A DNA stretch of 64,000 nt, from assembly GCF_900128925.1 (NCBI RefSeq), contig NZ_FQUJ01000007.1, positions 153,984-217,983 of the forward strand, given 5' to 3'. The translations under genes were made by a program, and so were the position numbers. Below the pieces are notes generated by a model. It did no database searches and was not told the DNA's origin. It was given only the letters and a program-made list of their open reading frames with translations. This DNA comes from Modicisalibacter ilicicola DSM 19980 (GTDB lineage: Bacteria; Pseudomonadota; Gammaproteobacteria; Pseudomonadales; Halomonadaceae). Below are positions 17,558 to 26,583 of the stretch, piece after piece (position 1 is the first letter of the stretch; every line of letters begins with the position of its first letter).

Positions 17558-18328
17558 ATGACCGGGTATCGCCACATGCTGCACGCCTTGAAATACCTGC
17601 TGTTGCCGCCGCTGATCAATATGCTGCTGATCGTGTCGGGGCTGGTGCTGTGGAAAACCAGTCGGGGGGTCGGAATCACGCTGGTGGCACTGGGCATGGC
17701 ATCGCTGCTGGCCCTGTCCTTGCCCTGGGTCAGCTATTGGCTGCGCAAGGGCCTTGAGCCCTACGAGCCGCCTGCACCGTCAGCGCTGCAGGACGCGCAG
17801 GCGATCGTGATACTCGGTGGTGGCCGGGATTTTGGAACGCCGGAATTCGGCTGGGGGGATGCGCCCAACAACGCCACCTGGCGGCGTCTGGGCTATGGTG
17901 CCTGGCTTGCTCGCGAGACAAACCTGCCGCTACTGGTGAGTGGCGGCCGCGGTCATGACGAGGCCCTTGCCGAAGCCACGCTCATGGCACGGGCGCTCGA
18001 GCAGGCCTTCGGTCTGGATGTGCGCTGGGTCGAGACACGCAGTCGCAGCACGGCGGAAAACGCCGAGTTCAGCGCCACGATCCTCGAACGGGAAGGCCTC
18101 GACACGGTGCTGCTGGTTTCCCAGGCCTGGCATCTGCCTCGCGCGATACCCGAATTCGAGCAGACCGGGCTTCGGGTGATCCCCGCCCCGACGGAATATG
18201 CCAGCCGCCCGCCGAACGGGCCGATCGCCTGGATACCCCGAGCCTATCACCTGCGCCAGAGCACCCAGGCACTGCACGAATGGCTGGGGCGCGGTGCCCA
18301 TGCACTCGGCGAGCGCAAGCCGGAGTGA
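17558..18328 (+). CDS. YdcF/ElyC-like DUF218 membrane protein
   Basis: A 256-residue protein with two N-terminal membrane helices (about 15-33 and 40-62) and a DUF218 domain. Typical motifs are AIVILGGGRD, LLVSGGRGHDEALAEA, ETRSRSTAENAEF and TVLLVSQAWHLPRAI. E. coli relatives (ElyC, SanA, YdcF) are linked to envelope/peptidoglycan-precursor metabolism and bind SAM or nucleotides in some cases. Another ATG at 17576 is possible. It is divergent from cstA with a 93-bp gap and convergent with the DUF1161 gene, whose stop is 1 bp away. Confidence 0.85.
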   Translation: MTGYRHMLHALKYLLLPPLINMLLIVSGLVLWKTSRGVGITLVALGMASLLALSLPWVSYWLRKGLEPYEPPAPSALQDAQAIVILGGGRDFGTPEFGWGDAPNNATWRRLGYGAWLARETNLPLLVSGGRGHDEALAEATLMARALEQAFGLDVRWVETRSRSTAENAEFSATILEREGLDTVLLVSQAWHLPRAIPEFEQTGLRVIPAPTEYASRPPNGPIAWIPRAYHLRQSTQALHEWLGRGAHALGERKPE

Positions 18329-18329
18329 T

Positions 18330-18779
18330 TCAACCGCGCCGGTAAACGACCCGGTAGTCGCCCTGGCCGCAGTTGCCGACGATCTCGACCTTGCCCGGCT
18401 GGTCGCGATTCCGCGCAACGATCTCCTTCGCCCTTTTGGTGGGCACCACCTTGACCGTATAGTCGACCACATCGTTGGCACTTATCTTGCGGTCGATCTC
18501 CGCCTGCAGCATCTTGCATGCCTGAGGCATCTCCTCGATCTCCTCCCGCTCCTGGCGCCGATCGCTTGACGCCACGCGCTTCGCGTTCTCCATCGGCGCG
18601 ACTCTCATCTGCTGCCGAGAGGCATCCTCGGGTGCCGACATGCCTGGTGTCGCCGCCTTGTAGGTCGAACGGACCCTGTCTGGCGACTCGTCATCGGACG
18701 ACGAAGACTGAGCCCATGACGGCGATGCCAGCGCCAGCATCACCAGCGCCATTGTCAGGCGTGCGTTCTTGCCGATCAT
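18330..18779 (-). CDS. Exported DUF1161-domain protein
   Basis: A 149-residue protein with a signal peptide (MIGKNARLTMALVMLALASPSWAQ). A low-complexity Ser/Asp/Arg linker follows, then a C-terminal domain from about residue 88 (CKMLQAEIDRKISANDVVDYTVKVVP, with a later NCGQGDYRVVY). This is the DUF1161 pattern known from small periplasmic proteins such as E. coli YnfD. Two cysteines in the domain (ACKML, GNCGQ) probably form a disulfide. The ATG at 18779 is chosen because it directly starts the signal peptide and has AGAGG upstream. Function unknown. Confidence 0.75.
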   Translation of the reverse strand: MIGKNARLTMALVMLALASPSWAQSSSSDDESPDRVRSTYKAATPGMSAPEDASRQQMRVAPMENAKRVASSDRRQEREEIEEMPQACKMLQAEIDRKISANDVVDYTVKVVPTKRAKEIVARNRDQPGKVEIVGNCGQGDYRVVYRRG

Positions 18780-18823
18780 CGTTTTCGCCTCTCTTCTGCC
18801 CGCTCTTGAATCGCTCATGGCCA

Positions 18824-19495
18824 TCACTCCGAGAGATTGAATTCTCCGCCCTTGTCGACGGCACGTTGATAGGCCGGGCGCTCGCGCATGCGTTCGAGGC
18901 ATGCCTTCAGATGGGGTCTGCCTTCCAGCCCCTCGCGCTGCTCGACCGCCAGCAGCGGAAAGCTCATCTGGATGTCGGCGGCGGTGAACCGTTCGCCGGC
19001 GAACCAGGTCGACTTGCCTAGAATGGCCTCCCAGAAATCCAGGTGCTGGCGAATCTGGGGCTCCAGAAACTTGCGCTTCACGCCAGTGGCAAACAGGTTC
19101 CCCAAAGGGCGCATGAGCGCCGGTACCGGTGGCTTGCCCAGGCGCGAGAACACCAGCTTCATCACCAGCAGTGGCATGGCGGAGCCTTCGGCGTAATGCA
19201 GCCAGTACCGATAATGGCGATGCTCGGCACTGCCCGGCTCAGGCAGCAACTGGCACCGCGTGTCGTACCCCTCGATCAGGTAATCGATGATCGCGCCGGA
19301 CTCGGCGACGACGACGTCACCGTCGGTGATCACCGGCGACTTGCCCAGGGGGTGCACCTTCTTCAATGCCGGCGGTGCCAGCATGGTCTCGGGATCCCGG
19401 GCGTATTCGACAATCCGGTACTCGAGACCCAGTTCCTCGAGCAACCATAGCACCCGCTGCGACCGGGAATTCTCCAGGTGGTGGACGTCGATCAT
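18824..19495 (-). CDS. Glutathione S-transferase family protein
   Basis: A 223-residue cytoplasmic protein with a thioredoxin-like GST N-terminal domain (SRSQRVLWLLEELGLEY, GKSPVITDGDVVVAESGAIIDYLIE) and an all-helical C-terminal domain (FTAADIQMSFPL). The SRS near residue 10 is the likely catalytic Ser region, and the VAESGAI segment contacts the gamma-glutamyl group of glutathione. The ATG at 19495 follows a GGAG site. It probably conjugates or reduces small electrophiles with glutathione; the substrate is unknown. It lies 44 bp upstream of the DUF1161 gene on the same strand. Confidence 0.9.
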   Translation of the reverse strand: MIDVHHLENSRSQRVLWLLEELGLEYRIVEYARDPETMLAPPALKKVHPLGKSPVITDGDVVVAESGAIIDYLIEGYDTRCQLLPEPGSAEHRHYRYWLHYAEGSAMPLLVMKLVFSRLGKPPVPALMRPLGNLFATGVKRKFLEPQIRQHLDFWEAILGKSTWFAGERFTAADIQMSFPLLAVEQREGLEGRPHLKACLERMRERPAYQRAVDKGGEFNLSE

Positions 19496-19620
19496 CTCGT
19501 TCTCCAAGGGCGTCAACCCGACTTCCGTGTTTTCCCTCGAACGACGACCAAAGCCGCCTTTCTGGGTCGATCGGCCCCCGCTAAACTGCACGAAAGAGAT
19601 ACAGCAGAGAGGGCCGCCAA

Positions 19621-19992
19621 ATGCCTACGGTACTCGTTGTCGACGACGAACCCAACATCGTGCTGTCCCTTGAGTTCCTGATGCAGCGCGCCGGCTTCGA
19701 TGTGGTGACCGCCGAAGACGGCGAGCAGGCGCTCGCCATCGTCGCCGACCGGGCACCGGACCTGGTGCTGCTGGATATCAGCCTGCCAGGCATCAGCGGC
19801 TTCGATGTGCTCGAACGCTTGCGGGCGGATGCGGCCCACAAGCGACTGCCGATCATCATGCTCACTGCCCATGGTCGCGAGGTGGAACGCGAGAAGGGCC
19901 TGGCCCTGGGCGCCGACGACTACATCACAAAGCCCTTTTCCACTCAGGCCCTGGTCGACAAGGTCAAGGGTCTGCTCGACGAGGGGCGTTGA
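19621..19992 (+). CDS. Stand-alone response-regulator receiver protein
   Basis: A 123-residue CheY-like protein with the acidic pair D8-D9, phosphoacceptor D52 ([10 protein letters not shown]), the conserved Thr in MLTAHG and Lys in YITKPFS. It has no output domain, so it must act by protein contact or relay. It is the first gene of a four-gene plus-strand operon containing a membrane PAS-exonuclease fusion and an SLC5-histidine kinase. The kinase at 22230 is its natural partner. The receiver stop is 2 bp before the next ATG. Confidence 0.93.
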   Translation: MPTVLVVDDEPNIVLSLEFLMQRAGFDVVTAEDGEQALAIVADRAPDLVLLDISLPGISGFDVLERLRADAAHKRLPIIMLTAHGREVEREKGLALGADDYITKPFSTQALVDKVKGLLDEGR

Positions 19993-19994
19993 GC

Positions 19995-22019
19995 ATGCCG
20001 GGCCGTCAACGCCTGCTCGGACTCTGGCTGCTGGCCAGCGGGCTTTTGCTGTTCGGCGGTGCCTTTCTGGCCTTGTGGCTTGAGGCGGAACTCGACCCGC
20101 AAGGTAGCGCCCGCGCGTTGCTGTGGCTGGCCTGCCTCGTGCCCGGAGTGCTCATAGTGAGTGCAGGCGCCTGGATGGAGCGCCGCCTGTTCGCTCCATT
20201 GCGCCATCTGCGGGTCCAGGTGACACGCCTGGTCGCCAACCCGGACGCTCGGGAGGACTACCCGCCGGAAGGCTGGCTGAGCGAGCTCGGCGAGGATCTT
20301 CAGCGCCTGCGGGACGGCTGGCGTGGCGATCGCCAGGCACTCCATACCGCGCATGCCGAAGGCGCGCGCACCGCCGCGCGCATTCGCCAGGAGCTGGAAA
20401 CGCTGCTGCAGTCGTTGCAGGTGCCGCTGCTGCTGTGCGATCGCCATCGCCGCCTGCTGCTGTTCAATCATGCCGCCGAGACCCTGTTTGCCGGTCACTC
20501 CCCCCTGGGATTGGGGCGCAATCTGGCAACGTTGCTGCCGTCCACCAGCCTGCGCGAGACCCTCGCCACCCTGCCCGACGATGGCAGCCCTCGGGAGGTG
20601 CTGATTCCGTTTGGCGATCGCTGGCTGCGGGGCTCGCTGCGACGAGTGGTGTCGGGGCATGGCGAGACGCTGCTTACCCTGGAGGATGCCACCGCCAGCT
20701 GGCGCCGGGAACTCACCGAGCGCGTTCAACTGGCGGAGCTCATGCCGGCACTGCGCCGCCACGCCGCCAGTCTGGCCACCGCCGTCGAGGCACTCGAACA
20801 GGCCTACCAGGAGAAAGCACTGCGCGAGAAGCTGGAAGCGGCCATCCAGGAGGAAAGTCACGGGCTCGGTACCACCATCGAGCGTCTGGGCAACTTGGTG
20901 GAAACCCTCGCCACCCAGGGCGAGCGCCTGGCACCTACCTGGTCCAACGACCTTTGGCATGCCCTGGCCCTGCGCCTCGAGCCCAACCGGCTGAGCCTCA
21001 CGCCCATCGGCATGCCCGCCTGGTTCAAGGCCGATGGGCCTGCCCTGCTGCCCCTGCTGCAAGCCCTGCTCGAGCGTCTGGGCGAGACGACCGGTTGCCG
21101 CGAGTTCGAGGGGGAAGTCTGTCTGGGCAATCGCCGGGCCTATCTTGACCTGATCTGGTCGGGCAGCCCCCTGGCCCAGCATCGCCTCGGCACCTGGAGC
21201 GAATTGCCCCTCGATGAACTGCCCCTGTCTCCCAGGATCGCCGACATCCTGCGCCAGCACGACAGCGATCTCTGGAGCCTGGCCGACGACGACGGCCAGC
21301 ACGCGAGGTTGCGCCTGCCGCTCCCGGCGGAGGCCCGGGTCGGCACACCGGAGCCCCCGCCTCCGCCACGCCCGGAGTTTCACGACTTCGATATCGCCGA
21401 ATTGCCGGCACCAGAAAGCGAGCTGGCGAACCGCGCCCTGCGGCAGCTGGAAATCGTCGTCTTCGACACCGAAACCACCGGCCTCGAGCTGGCCAATGGC
21501 GATACGGTGATCAGCATCGGCGCCTGTCGCATCGTCAACGGGCGCCTGCTGGCCGACGACACCTTCGACCAGCTGGTCGATCCGCAGCGCTCGATCCCTC
21601 CGCAAAGCACGGTCTTTCACGGGCTCACCGACGCGGATGTGGCCGGTGCGCCACCCCTGCGCCAGGTACTGCCCCGCTTTCGCGACTACGTCGAGGAGGC
21701 GGTGCTGATCGCCCATAACGCCGCCTTCGACCTCCGCGCCATTCACCCCCTGGGCAGCGGCGTGCGCTTCGACAATACCGTGCTGGATACCCTGCTGCTC
21801 TCCCGGGCACTGGACGAAAGCTTCGACGATCACGATCTGGACAGCCTGGCCGAGCGTTTCGACCTCACGGTGCCGCCTGGCGCCCGCCACAGTGCCCTGG
21901 GCGACGCGCGTATCACCGGCGCCTTGTGGCTCGCCTTGCTTCCCCGGCTCGAAGCCCAGGGGATCACCACCCTCGCCCAGGCGCTGGCCCTGCAGGGCAA
22001 GGTGGGGGCACCCTCATGA
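19995..22019 (+). CDS. Membrane sensor-like protein fused to a DnaQ-type 3'-5' exonuclease domain
   Basis: A 674-residue protein. Two N-terminal membrane helices (about 8-28 and 40-60) lead to a HAMP-like linker, a PAS-like domain around 125-240 (VPLLLCDRHRRLLLFNHAAETLF) and a helical region that looks like a degenerate kinase dimerisation segment. A proline-rich hinge follows, then a C-terminal DEDDh exonuclease. The catalytic set is visible: VFDTETTGLE, IAHNAAFDLRAI, and H-x4-D in RHSALGDARITGAL. It is therefore a membrane-anchored nuclease (RNA, DNA or oligonucleotides) whose activity may follow a signal. The ATG at 19995 is preferred to a TTG at 19989; it overlaps the next ORF by 4 bp. 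Confidence 0.85.
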   Translation: MPGRQRLLGLWLLASGLLLFGGAFLALWLEAELDPQGSARALLWLACLVPGVLIVSAGAWMERRLFAPLRHLRVQVTRLVANPDAREDYPPEGWLSELGEDLQRLRDGWRGDRQALHTAHAEGARTAARIRQELETLLQSLQVPLLLCDRHRRLLLFNHAAETLFAGHSPLGLGRNLATLLPSTSLRETLATLPDDGSPREVLIPFGDRWLRGSLRRVVSGHGETLLTLEDATASWRRELTERVQLAELMPALRRHAASLATAVEALEQAYQEKALREKLEAAIQEESHGLGTTIERLGNLVETLATQGERLAPTWSNDLWHALALRLEPNRLSLTPIGMPAWFKADGPALLPLLQALLERLGETTGCREFEGEVCLGNRRAYLDLIWSGSPLAQHRLGTWSELPLDELPLSPRIADILRQHDSDLWSLADDDGQHARLRLPLPAEARVGTPEPPPPPRPEFHDFDIAELPAPESELANRALRQLEIVVFDTETTGLELANGDTVISIGACRIVNGRLLADDTFDQLVDPQRSIPPQSTVFHGLTDADVAGAPPLRQVLPRFRDYVEEAVLIAHNAAFDLRAIHPLGSGVRFDNTVLDTLLLSRALDESFDDHDLDSLAERFDLTVPPGARHSALGDARITGALWLALLPRLEAQGITTLAQALALQGKVGAPS

Positions 22020-22240
22020 CTCCCCGACGCCACGCACGCCTGCTTGCCCTGGCAGGCCTGGCGCTGCTGCTGTTCAGCCCACCGCTGCTCTTGCTCTTCG
22101 ATCGACCCGCGGTGTACGGGCTGTCCTGGCTGCCCCTCTACCTGTTCCTCGCCTGGGCCGGGGTGATCGGTGTAGCGGCCTGGCTGCTCGAACGCCCCGA
22201 CAGCGAACGGCGGGAGGAGCCTCGTCGGCATGAGAAGTGA
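22016..22240 (+). CDS. Small two-helix inner-membrane protein
   Basis: A 74-residue hydrophobic protein with two membrane helices (about 10-29 and 36-58) and a charged C-terminal tail (RPDSERREEPRRHEK). It overlaps the previous gene by ATGA and the following kinase gene by 11 bp, so it is tightly coupled to both. Small proteins of this kind often sit beside SLC5 transporters (compare DUF4212 beside ActP), but this sequence is not clearly that family. It may be an accessory subunit of the transporter-like kinase. Confidence 0.75.
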   Translation: MTPRRHARLLALAGLALLLFSPPLLLLFDRPAVYGLSWLPLYLFLAWAGVIGVAAWLLERPDSERREEPRRHEK

Positions 22241-25028
22241 CGCGGTGGTGCTGGCCGTAGCCTTCGGCTATCTGGCCCTGCTGTTCGTGATCGCCGCCTG
22301 GGCAGACCGCCGCGCCGAACAGGGACGCTCGCTGATCGGCTCGCCGACGGTCTACGCCCTGTCGATCGCCGTCTACTGCACCGCCTGGACCTTCTACGGC
22401 AGCGTCGGCCGGGCCGCGGAATATGGCCCGAGCTTCTTGCTGATCTACCTGGGGCCGACCCTGGTCATGCTGGTCGGGCCGATGCTGATCCGCAAGATGG
22501 TGCGTATCGCCCGGGCGCAGCGCATCACCTCCATCGCCGACTTCATCAGCGCGCGCTACGGCAAGAGCGATGGCCTGGGCGCCCTGGTGGCGCTGATCGC
22601 GCTGCTCGGCATCACCCCCTACATTGCCCTGCAGCTCAAGGCGATCACCCTGAGCCATGCGATACTGACCCAGTATCCCGCCCCAGCGGCCGAGACGCTG
22701 GTCGATGCCGGCTTCTGGACCGACAAGTCGTTCTGGGTGGCGCTGGTGCTCGCCGTCTTCATCATCCTCTTCGGCACCCGCCATCTCGATGCCAGTGAAC
22801 GCCACGAAGGGATGGTGGCGGCCATCGCCTTCGAGTCGCTGGTCAAGCTGGTAGCCTTCCTGGCCGTCGGCATGTTCACCCTGTTCATGCTCTACGACGG
22901 CCCCGGCGATCTGTTTGCCCGCGCCGCCGCCCACCCGGAACTGGCCCAGGCGCTGAGCCTGGAGCGTGTCCCCGGCGGCGCCCTGGGGTGGGTCGGCATG
23001 CTGGTACTGGCCACCCTGGCCTTTTTGACCCTGCCGCGCCAGTTCCAGGTGCTGGTGGTGGAGAACGTCGACGAGGGTCACATCCGGCGCGCCAGCTGGC
23101 TCTTTCCGCTCTACCTGCTGGTGATCAACCTGTTCGTGATCCCCGTGGCCCTGGCCGGAGTGCTGCTCGGCGACACCGCCTTGAGCCCCGACAGCTTCGT
23201 GCTGACCCTGCCCCTGGCGGCGGGGCTCGACGGCTTGCCGCTGCTGGTCTTCATCGGCGGCTTGTCGGCGGCCACCGGCATGATGATCGTCGAGACCATT
23301 GCACTCTCGACCATGGTCAGCAATCACCTGGTGATGCCGCTGCTGCTGCGCTCGTCGCGGATGCGTCCGGGATCGCGCCTCGCCCGCGGGCGAGGCGAAC
23401 TCACCGGCTGGCTGCTCGGCATCCGTCGGGTGGCGATCGTGCTGATCCTGCTGCTGGGCTATCTCTACCATGCGCTGATCGGCGATGCCTACAGCCTGGT
23501 GACCATCGGCCTGGTCTCCTTCGCCGCCGCCGCCCAATTCGCCCCGGCCATGCTGGTCGGACTCTACTGGCGCGGTGCCACTCGCAGCGGTGCGGCCTGC
23601 GCACTGATAGCGGGGATCATGGTGTGGGCCTATACCCTGCTGCTGCCCGGTTTCGCTCAATCCGGCTGGTTGGACATGGCATTGCTCAGCGACGGCCCCG
23701 CCGGCATTCGCTGGCTACGCCCCTACGCCCTGTTCGGTCTCGAGGGCTGGGACATCTACACCCATTCGCTGTTCTGGAGCCTGCTCGCCAACATTGGCGC
23801 GCTCATCGGCGTATCGCTGTTCACCCGCCAGAGTCGCCTGGAGCAGACCCAGGCGGCACTGTTCACCGAGGCCCTGCATTCGGAGCTGATACACCGCACC
23901 CCGCTGTGGCAGGGCCAGACCACCCAGGGGGAGTTGCGCGAACTGCTGAGCCGCTATCTGGGAACCCCCGCGACGCTGCGCGTTCTTGCCGAGGAGGAGC
24001 ACCAGACCGGTGATGCCGACGCGGCCCGGCCGGCGTCACCGACCCTGGTCGCGCGAGCCGAACGGGCCTTGGCCGGCGCCCTGGGCAACGCCTCCGCCCG
24101 GGTGCTGATCAATTCGGTGGTACGGGGCGAGGCACTGGATCTGGACGCCGTGTTGAGCATTCTCGATACCACCTCGCAGACGTTGGAATACAACCGGCGA
24201 CTAAAACAGAAGTCCCAGGAGCTTACGACGATCAGCGAGGAGTTGCGGGCGGCCAACGAACGACTGCGGGAACTCGACCGCCTCAAGGACGAATTCGTCG
24301 CCATGGTCAGTCACGAACTGCGCACGCCACTGACCTCGATTCGCGCCTTCGCCGAGATCCTGCGCGACAGCCATGGCCTGCCCGAGGAGAAGCGCCGCCA
24401 CTTCCTCGATGTGGTGGTACACGAGAGCCAGCGCCTCTCGCGGCTGATCGAGGAGATTCTCGATCTGGCGCGCCTGGAGTCGGGACGCTTGACGCTGCAC
24501 CCCGAGCGACTCGACCTCGCCACCCTGGCCCGTCGCGGGGTGGATGCCGTGCAGCGCGTGCAGGAGGAGCGCGGCGTGCAGCTGGAAGTGAAGATCCCCG
24601 ATTCACCGGCGATGGTGATCGGCGACCCCGACCGCCTGGAACAGGTGATCATCAACCTGCTCGACAACGCCAGCAAGTTCGCCGCCGACGAGGATGGGCG
24701 TGTGCGCCTGGCACTCGAGCGGCACAAGCGGCACTACCGCCTGAGCGTCGAGGACAACGGTCCGGGCATCGGCGAGGATGACCGCGAGCGCGTCTTCGAG
24801 AAGTTTCACCAACTGGAGCGTCAGGGCGAAAGCGATGCGCCGGCCCGCGGACGGCCTCGCGGCAGCGGACTGGGCCTGCCGATCAGCCGGGGCATCGTCG
24901 CCCATCTGGGCGGGCGCCTGTGGGTCGAGGAGGCGCCGACCCTGGGCGGCGCCTGCCTGATCATGGAACTGCCCCAGGCACCGGCCGAGGCTGCAGCGCT
25001 CGGCGCTGCCGCTAGCGGTGATGAGTGA
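22230..25028 (+). CDS. SLC5 transporter-histidine kinase fusion (CrbS/CbrA-like)
   Basis: A 932-residue sensor. Residues about 1-540 form a sodium:solute symporter-type domain with about 13 helices (VYCTAWTFYGSVGRAAEYG, ITSIADFISARYGKS, FLTLPRQFQVLVVEN). A soluble segment and coiled coil (about 645-685) precede a HisKA domain with the phosphoacceptor His695 in MVSHELRTPL. The HATPase shows an N box (NLLDNASKFA), G1 (DNGPGIG) and G2 (GSGLGLPIS). Such kinases sense carbon supply: CrbS controls acetate use, CbrA amino acids. No receiver is fused; the receiver at 19621 is the likely partner. The last 17 bp overlap the converging DUF294 gene. Confidence 0.92.
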   Translation: MRSDAVVLAVAFGYLALLFVIAAWADRRAEQGRSLIGSPTVYALSIAVYCTAWTFYGSVGRAAEYGPSFLLIYLGPTLVMLVGPMLIRKMVRIARAQRITSIADFISARYGKSDGLGALVALIALLGITPYIALQLKAITLSHAILTQYPAPAAETLVDAGFWTDKSFWVALVLAVFIILFGTRHLDASERHEGMVAAIAFESLVKLVAFLAVGMFTLFMLYDGPGDLFARAAAHPELAQALSLERVPGGALGWVGMLVLATLAFLTLPRQFQVLVVENVDEGHIRRASWLFPLYLLVINLFVIPVALAGVLLGDTALSPDSFVLTLPLAAGLDGLPLLVFIGGLSAATGMMIVETIALSTMVSNHLVMPLLLRSSRMRPGSRLARGRGELTGWLLGIRRVAIVLILLLGYLYHALIGDAYSLVTIGLVSFAAAAQFAPAMLVGLYWRGATRSGAACALIAGIMVWAYTLLLPGFAQSGWLDMALLSDGPAGIRWLRPYALFGLEGWDIYTHSLFWSLLANIGALIGVSLFTRQSRLEQTQAALFTEALHSELIHRTPLWQGQTTQGELRELLSRYLGTPATLRVLAEEEHQTGDADAARPASPTLVARAERALAGALGNASARVLINSVVRGEALDLDAVLSILDTTSQTLEYNRRLKQKSQELTTISEELRAANERLRELDRLKDEFVAMVSHELRTPLTSIRAFAEILRDSHGLPEEKRRHFLDVVVHESQRLSRLIEEILDLARLESGRLTLHPERLDLATLARRGVDAVQRVQEERGVQLEVKIPDSPAMVIGDPDRLEQVIINLLDNASKFAADEDGRVRLALERHKRHYRLSVEDNGPGIGEDDRERVFEKFHQLERQGESDAPARGRPRGSGLGLPISRGIVAHLGGRLWVEEAPTLGGACLIMELPQAPAEAAALGAAASGDE

Positions 25029-26154
25029 CCGCGGCCTTGGCGATACCGATCAAGGAACGCAGCTGCTGCAGGTCGTGGCGCAACAGCAGACGCTCGCCCT
25101 CCTCCAGCCGCCGCAGGTCGAGCCAGTTGTCCGGCTGGCGCCCAGCGGCAAGCGCCGTCATTTGCGCGCCAAGCAGTAGCCCCTGGAAGCGGTCCAGCGC
25201 CGCGATCGTCGCCATGCCGACCTGCGCTTCGAGCCGCCCCTGCATGACCAGCTCGTTCAGCCGCCCGCGGCTATCGACACTGCCCACGCCATGCACCAAT
25301 GCCAGCACCCGCACCGCGTTCTGCAAGGGCAGCACGCCCTGGCGCTTGAGATTGAGCGCCTGTTCATGAGGGGCCTCACGGTCCTCGGCAGCCAGGCGGC
25401 CGAAACGATCGAGCGCCAGCGGGGTTTCATCGAGCAGTGACGCCATCTCGTCCAGAAACAGGCCGGCCCGGGGCATCAGTGCCTGCACGCACTCCCGTAG
25501 CGCCTCGGCGAGGCTGGCGTCGCCGAACACCGGATGAAAATCGAGCAGGATATTGGCCTGCTGGACCCGCTTGATCCGGCGCTCGCCCGTCCAGAGGCGC
25601 AACTGCTCGCGCCATTCACTCAGGCGCTTGCGCCACATCGGCCAGCGTGCCATCACATGGCCCTGGCACAGCGGAATGCCCGCCTCGCCCAGCGTCCCGG
25701 TGAAGCGCTCGCCGAGGGCCTGGAAGAAGCCATCGATCTCATCATGCCGGCCATCCGGATAATCGGCGACGATCATGGCGTTGTCCTGGTCGGGATGCAG
25801 CAGGCTTTCGTGGCGGGCGGCGGATCCCAGGGTGAGCACACAGTAACTCACCGGTGGCTCTCCCCAGCCGCTGCCAAGCATCTCCTCGAGGGCCAGATGC
25901 ACCGAGCGTCGGTAGAGCCAGTCGTTGTGATCGCTGAGCAGCTGGCTGATACGCCAGCCCGGCAGGTCCAGACGCAGCAGGGCCTCCACCAATTGCGGCT
26001 GCCAGGCCTTGGTCTCGGCCAGGGACGGCGTGGCCCCCAGGCGCAGGAAGGCCTCGCGCAGGGGCGCCAGCAGGTCGGGCAACGTGGCCGGATCGGGAAA
26101 CGTGTCCTCGGCGAACAGGCCGCGCCATGGCGAGGCGCGATAGAGTACCCGCAT
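25012..26154 (-). CDS. DUF294 putative nucleotidyltransferase protein, lacking CBS domains
   Basis: A 380-residue cytoplasmic protein with a DUF294 nucleotidyltransferase core (YCVLTLGSAARHESLLHPDQDNAMIV, giving the GS...DxDN metal-binding pattern) and a DUF294 C-terminal substrate-binding helical domain (ANILLDFHPVFGD, LKRQGVLPLQNAVRVLALVHGV). Homologues usually carry cNMP-binding and CBS domains in front and lie beside acetate permease genes together with a DnaQ-like exonuclease; those N-terminal sensors are absent here. It converges on the SLC5 kinase gene. This arrangement suggests a role in the same carbon-sensing module. Its reaction is unknown. Confidence 0.85.
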   Translation of the reverse strand: MRVLYRASPWRGLFAEDTFPDPATLPDLLAPLREAFLRLGATPSLAETKAWQPQLVEALLRLDLPGWRISQLLSDHNDWLYRRSVHLALEEMLGSGWGEPPVSYCVLTLGSAARHESLLHPDQDNAMIVADYPDGRHDEIDGFFQALGERFTGTLGEAGIPLCQGHVMARWPMWRKRLSEWREQLRLWTGERRIKRVQQANILLDFHPVFGDASLAEALRECVQALMPRAGLFLDEMASLLDETPLALDRFGRLAAEDREAPHEQALNLKRQGVLPLQNAVRVLALVHGVGSVDSRGRLNELVMQGRLEAQVGMATIAALDRFQGLLLGAQMTALAAGRQPDNWLDLRRLEEGERLLLRHDLQQLRSLIGIAKAAVTHHR

Positions 26155-26221
26155 GCATGCACTCCCGGAGTCGTACTCCCCACACTATAGCCTTGCACTA
26201 CAGCCCCGCCGCCGCCACCCC

Positions 26222-26259
26222 ACGAAAAAGCGGCACTCCTCGGGGCGCCGCTTTTTCGT
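26222..26259. terminator. Bidirectional Rho-independent terminator
   Basis: A perfect 13-bp stem (ACGAAAAAGCGGC and its complement) surrounds a 12-base loop, with T-runs in both orientations. It sits directly downstream of the HlyU-like gene on the minus strand and upstream of the DUF294 gene, so it separates the two. Confidence 0.88.
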
Positions 26260-26278
26260 TTCCGTCACACGCTCGTAT

Positions 26279-26566
26279 TCAGCGCTTGAACATCTCGTCG
26301 CCCACGTCATCGATATAGCGTTTCGCCTTGTTCAGGGTCAGCTCGACACAGGCCTCCCGGCTGCTGACGATGTCCGAACGCTCGAAGCGGTGCTCGAGGG
26401 TCTCGCCCTGCTCGACCGGCTTGCGAATCCAGCCGCTCACTCGGTACTGCCCCCCGGCATCCTGGGGATCGGGGGTGATCAGATAGCCGCGATGTTCCGT
26501 CGCCGGCATCTCCTCGTCGTTGGCGTCGCCGCCACGGAATAGCCCGTCGATCAGTTTCTTGAGCAC
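26279..26566 (-). CDS. HlyU-family small protein
   Basis: A 95-residue cytoplasmic protein matching the HlyU family (PF10115): YLITPDPQDAGGQYRVSGWI, LEHRFERSDIVSSREACVELTLNKAKRYIDDVGDEMF. Members are called transcriptional activators after Vibrio or Agrobacterium HlyU annotations, yet this family has no obvious DNA-binding motif here. It lies 17 bp downstream of argG on the same strand and is followed by a strong terminator, so it is probably cotranscribed with argG. Function is uncertain. Confidence 0.8.
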   Translation of the reverse strand: MLKKLIDGLFRGGDANDEEMPATEHRGYLITPDPQDAGGQYRVSGWIRKPVEQGETLEHRFERSDIVSSREACVELTLNKAKRYIDDVGDEMFKR

Positions 26567-26583
26567 GCTGCCTCCTTGATTAT

